The notes beneath the pieces are model-generated. The model saw nothing but the letters and a program-made list of their open reading frames with translations, ran no database searches and was not told where the DNA came from. The position numbers and the translations under genes were made by a program. From Comamonadaceae bacterium OTU4NAUVB1 (GTDB taxonomy: Bacteria > Pseudomonadota > Gammaproteobacteria > Burkholderiales > Burkholderiaceae_C), in NCBI GenBank assembly GCA_024372625.1, contig CP099606.1:1-64000 (forward strand): DNA of 64,000 bases. The letters run 5' to 3'. Of this stretch, positions 62,100 to 64,000 are shown one piece after another; position 1 is the first letter of the stretch; every line of letters starts with the position of its first letter.

Positions 62100-62122
62100 C
62101 GCAGGCCGCGAGGCCTGCGTTT
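62100..62122 (+). terminator. Intrinsic terminator of the tartrate operon
   Basis: CGCAGGCC-GCGA-GGCCTGCG followed by TTT: an 8-bp perfect stem closed by a GNRA tetraloop, 23 bp past the stop codon. Good terminator shape although the T tract is short. Confidence 0.75.
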
Positions 62123-62378
62123 CGCGCCGGCTTCGCTCCCACGGCACAGCTTGAAGATCCGCCGAGCCAGCCGTGGTGATCGGCGATCGCTTCGTTCATC
62201 CAGACCTTGGGCGTCAATTCGAACTCAGACCCGGCGAGCGGACCTGCACGCCAAGGCGCAGCCAACGGCCTTTCAGTTTCCCCGGATCACTTTCACGTCC
62301 ACTTCCGAAGCGAATGCGCAGCATCGCTTCTCCCGCGAAAGGCGGGCGACCGACCTCACGACGGCACCCCGAGGCGGA
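62123..62378. other. Convergent spacer without recognised genes
   Basis: About 256 bp between the tartrate operon terminator and the end of the cytochrome gene on the other strand. No gene, repeat or promoter was recognised. Confidence 0.5.
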
Positions 62379-64000
62379 TCACCGATGCCCGCCGTCCGCC
62401 CGCACCCGTGCCACGTCCTTCTCCAAGTCTTTCCACGGCCCGGCCTGCGGCGCGAAGCGCGCACGCATGTAGCCGGCGAGTTCGGCGATCTGCGCATCGT
62501 CCAGCGCGTCGCGAAAAGCCGGCATGAAACCGATGTCCTTCGTTGCCGGCGCACGCACGCCGTCGAGGATGGTGCGCAGCAGGTTGTCGGGGCGGTCGCT
62601 CGTCAGGTTGCCGTTGAGCGCGAGCGGCCGGTTGACGCCGAGCAGCGTGGGGCCGTCGCCGTCGTGGTGGCAGGCGGCGCAGGCGCTGTCGAACATGCGT
62701 TGCGCGGGACCGAGCAGCCGGTCTTTCGTGACGGCGGCGGCCTGCACGCGCTGGGACGCCCGGGCCGCCATCGCTGCCTCCGTGATCGCGGGCGCGGATG
62801 TGGATGCGGACGAAGCCTCGCCGCCGGTCGTGCCGACCGACGCCAGGTAGGTCGCCATCGCCCGCACGTCCGCATCGGGCACCTGCTGGAGTTCGCGCAC
62901 GACGTCCGCCATCGGCCCGCCCGCGATCCCATGCCATTCGGTGTGGCCGTCGCGCAGGTAGCGGTAGAGCGCGTCCGCGTTCCACGGCACGGCGGACTTC
63001 GACAACCCGCCGAGCGCCGGCGCCTCCCAGCCGTCGGCGACGGCGCCCGACAGGAACGCGGCGCCGCCCTGCTCCGCACCGAGCCCATTGCGCGGCGTGT
63101 GGCAGGCACCGCAGTGGCCGAGGCCGTTGACGAGGTAGGCGCCACGGTTCCATTCGGCGCTCTGCGCGGGGACGGCGGCGTACGGCGTTGCGTCGTGAAA
63201 GAGCGCATTCCAACCCGCCATCAGCGGGCGCATGCCGAACGGGAATTTCATGTCCGGCTTCGGCGTCTCGGCACGCACGGCCGGCTGCGACATGAAGTAC
63301 GCATAGAGCGCCTGCAGGTCGTCGTCGCCGGTCTTGGCGAACGCGGTGTACGGAAAGGCCGGATACAGGTGATGGCCATCGCGCGAGATCCCTTCGCGCA
63401 TCGCGCGCTGGAAGGCGCTGAACGACCAGCGGCCGAGGCCGGTGTCGGCATCGGGCGTGAGGTTGGTGGTGTAGACCGTGCCGAAAGGCGTCGCCATCGC
63501 ACGGCCGCCTGCGTTGGGCGGGCCGCCTTCGGCCGTGTGGCAGACCGCGCAGTCGCCGATGGCGGCGAGCACGCGGCCGCGTTCGACGGTCGATGCGCTG
63601 TAGGCCGGCGTGGTGAAGGCGACGGGCGCGATGGTGGCGCGCCAGCCGAGCAGCCCGGCGACGACGCCCAGACCACCGATGGCGAGCGCGCTGGCGACGG
63701 CCCAGGCGCCTCTTGCCTTCGACCCTGTCCCTGTCCTGCTCCGCTTGCTTTCGGCGGGAAGCTGGGAAGGAGACGCCCCGATCTGCGCACCCGCTCCGTC
63801 GTCGCGCGCCTGCGGTTTCCCGCCCCCGCCCTCGCCCGGAGAGGACGTGAGCGGATTCAGCGCCGCGCGCACGACTTCGGCCGTGAAGGGCGGCGCACGG
63901 AACCGAACCCCCGTCGCATCGAAGATCGCATTCGCGATCGCTGCCGTCCCCGGCACCGACGACGACTCGCCCGCCCCCAGCGGCACTTCGCCCTGGCGCG
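62379..64000 (-). CDS. NicB-like molybdenum hydroxylase subunit with triheme cytochrome c tail (partial)
   Basis: The C-terminal 540 residues of a larger protein whose start lies beyond the window. The first part (GEVPLGAGESSSVPGTAAIANAI, VRFRAPPF) is the end of a xanthine-dehydrogenase-family molybdopterin domain. A disordered linker and one membrane helix (VASALAIGGLGVVAGLLGW) follow. Then come three cytochrome c domains with haem sites CAVCH, CGACH and CAACH and their Met-ligand loops. This layout is that of NicB of nicotinate dehydrogenase and related isoquinoline or aldehyde dehydrogenases, where haems carry electrons to the respiratory chain. The small [2Fe-2S] partner should lie upstream, outside the window. 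Substrate cannot be told from this part. Confidence 0.88.
   Translation of the reverse strand, partial: RQGEVPLGAGESSSVPGTAAIANAIFDATGVRFRAPPFTAEVVRAALNPLTSSPGEGGGGKPQARDDGAGAQIGASPSQLPAESKRSRTGTGSKARGAWAVASALAIGGLGVVAGLLGWRATIAPVAFTTPAYSASTVERGRVLAAIGDCAVCHTAEGGPPNAGGRAMATPFGTVYTTNLTPDADTGLGRWSFSAFQRAMREGISRDGHHLYPAFPYTAFAKTGDDDLQALYAYFMSQPAVRAETPKPDMKFPFGMRPLMAGWNALFHDATPYAAVPAQSAEWNRGAYLVNGLGHCGACHTPRNGLGAEQGGAAFLSGAVADGWEAPALGGLSKSAVPWNADALYRYLRDGHTEWHGIAGGPMADVVRELQQVPDADVRAMATYLASVGTTGGEASSASTSAPAITEAAMAARASQRVQAAAVTKDRLLGPAQRMFDSACAACHHDGDGPTLLGVNRPLALNGNLTSDRPDNLLRTILDGVRAPATKDIGFMPAFRDALDDAQIAELAGYMRARFAPQAGPWKDLEKDVARVRADGGHR

Overview
The window is about 64 kb of very GC-rich DNA from what looks like a secondary replicon (chromid or megaplasmid) of a Burkholderiales bacterium, most likely Comamonadaceae and Variovorax-like. 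The reasons are a plasmid-type ParA and a Rep_3-type initiator flanking an iteron origin at the left end, three solitary Bug-family (tripartite tricarboxylate) binding proteins, and an accessory content made almost entirely of catabolic operons with their regulators. No rRNA, tRNA, CRISPR array or transposase was seen.

Layout. 1-4.0 kb: replication and partition block (parA on minus, oriV with three iterons at exact 55-bp spacing, rep on plus). 4.7-6.9 kb: GAF-PAS-GGDEF-EAL protein. 7.1-15.5 kb: a RutR-like TetR regulator, then a sigma-54-promoted operon (flavodoxin-fold quinone reductase, cytosine-deaminase-like amidohydrolase, creatininase-like amidase, ABC importer, FAD-linked oxidase, RidA-like protein), probably for scavenging nitrogen from a pyrimidine or creatinine-like ring. 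15.5-21.5 kb: a mixed stretch with an RND-pump relic, a diguanylate cyclase, UDP-glucose dehydrogenase, an aldo/keto reductase and a CYP152-type P450 broken by one in-frame stop. 21.7-37.5 kb: a second sigma-54-promoted operon of about 15 kb (class II aldolase, dipeptide-type ABC importer, hydroxyacid dehydrogenase, two class III PLP enzymes, two HDAC-fold deacetylases, an M20 amidohydrolase, a DMT exporter, a GntR regulator, a small-molecule kinase). It looks built to import and dismantle N-acylated or hydroxylated amino acids or polyamines.

37.5-42.5 kb: convergent formyl-amino-acid deformylase and Bug protein, with LysR, Lrp, DUF1232 and second LysR genes. 42.7-51.7 kb: uronate operon (uronate dehydrogenase, TRAP transporter DctPQM, GH3 and GH2 lipoprotein glycosidases) divergent from its likely LysR regulator. 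51.7-58.7 kb: orphan sensor kinase, a DUF3072 gene behind a LexA-type operator, a TauD dioxygenase with a Bug protein, a 7-bp tandem repeat beside a BrnT/BrnA toxin-antitoxin pair, and a glycine-rich lipoprotein. 58.9-62.1 kb: LysR, D-tartrate dehydratase and Bug protein. 62.4 kb to the edge: the triheme C-terminus of a NicB-like molybdenum hydroxylase running off the window.

The main regulatory observation is that the two large catabolic operons each start with a perfect match to the sigma-54 -24/-12 consensus, each has a dyad at the predicted transcription start, and each has an NtrC-like half-dyad upstream. This fits two nitrogen-scavenging pathways switched on together, each held by its own repressor.
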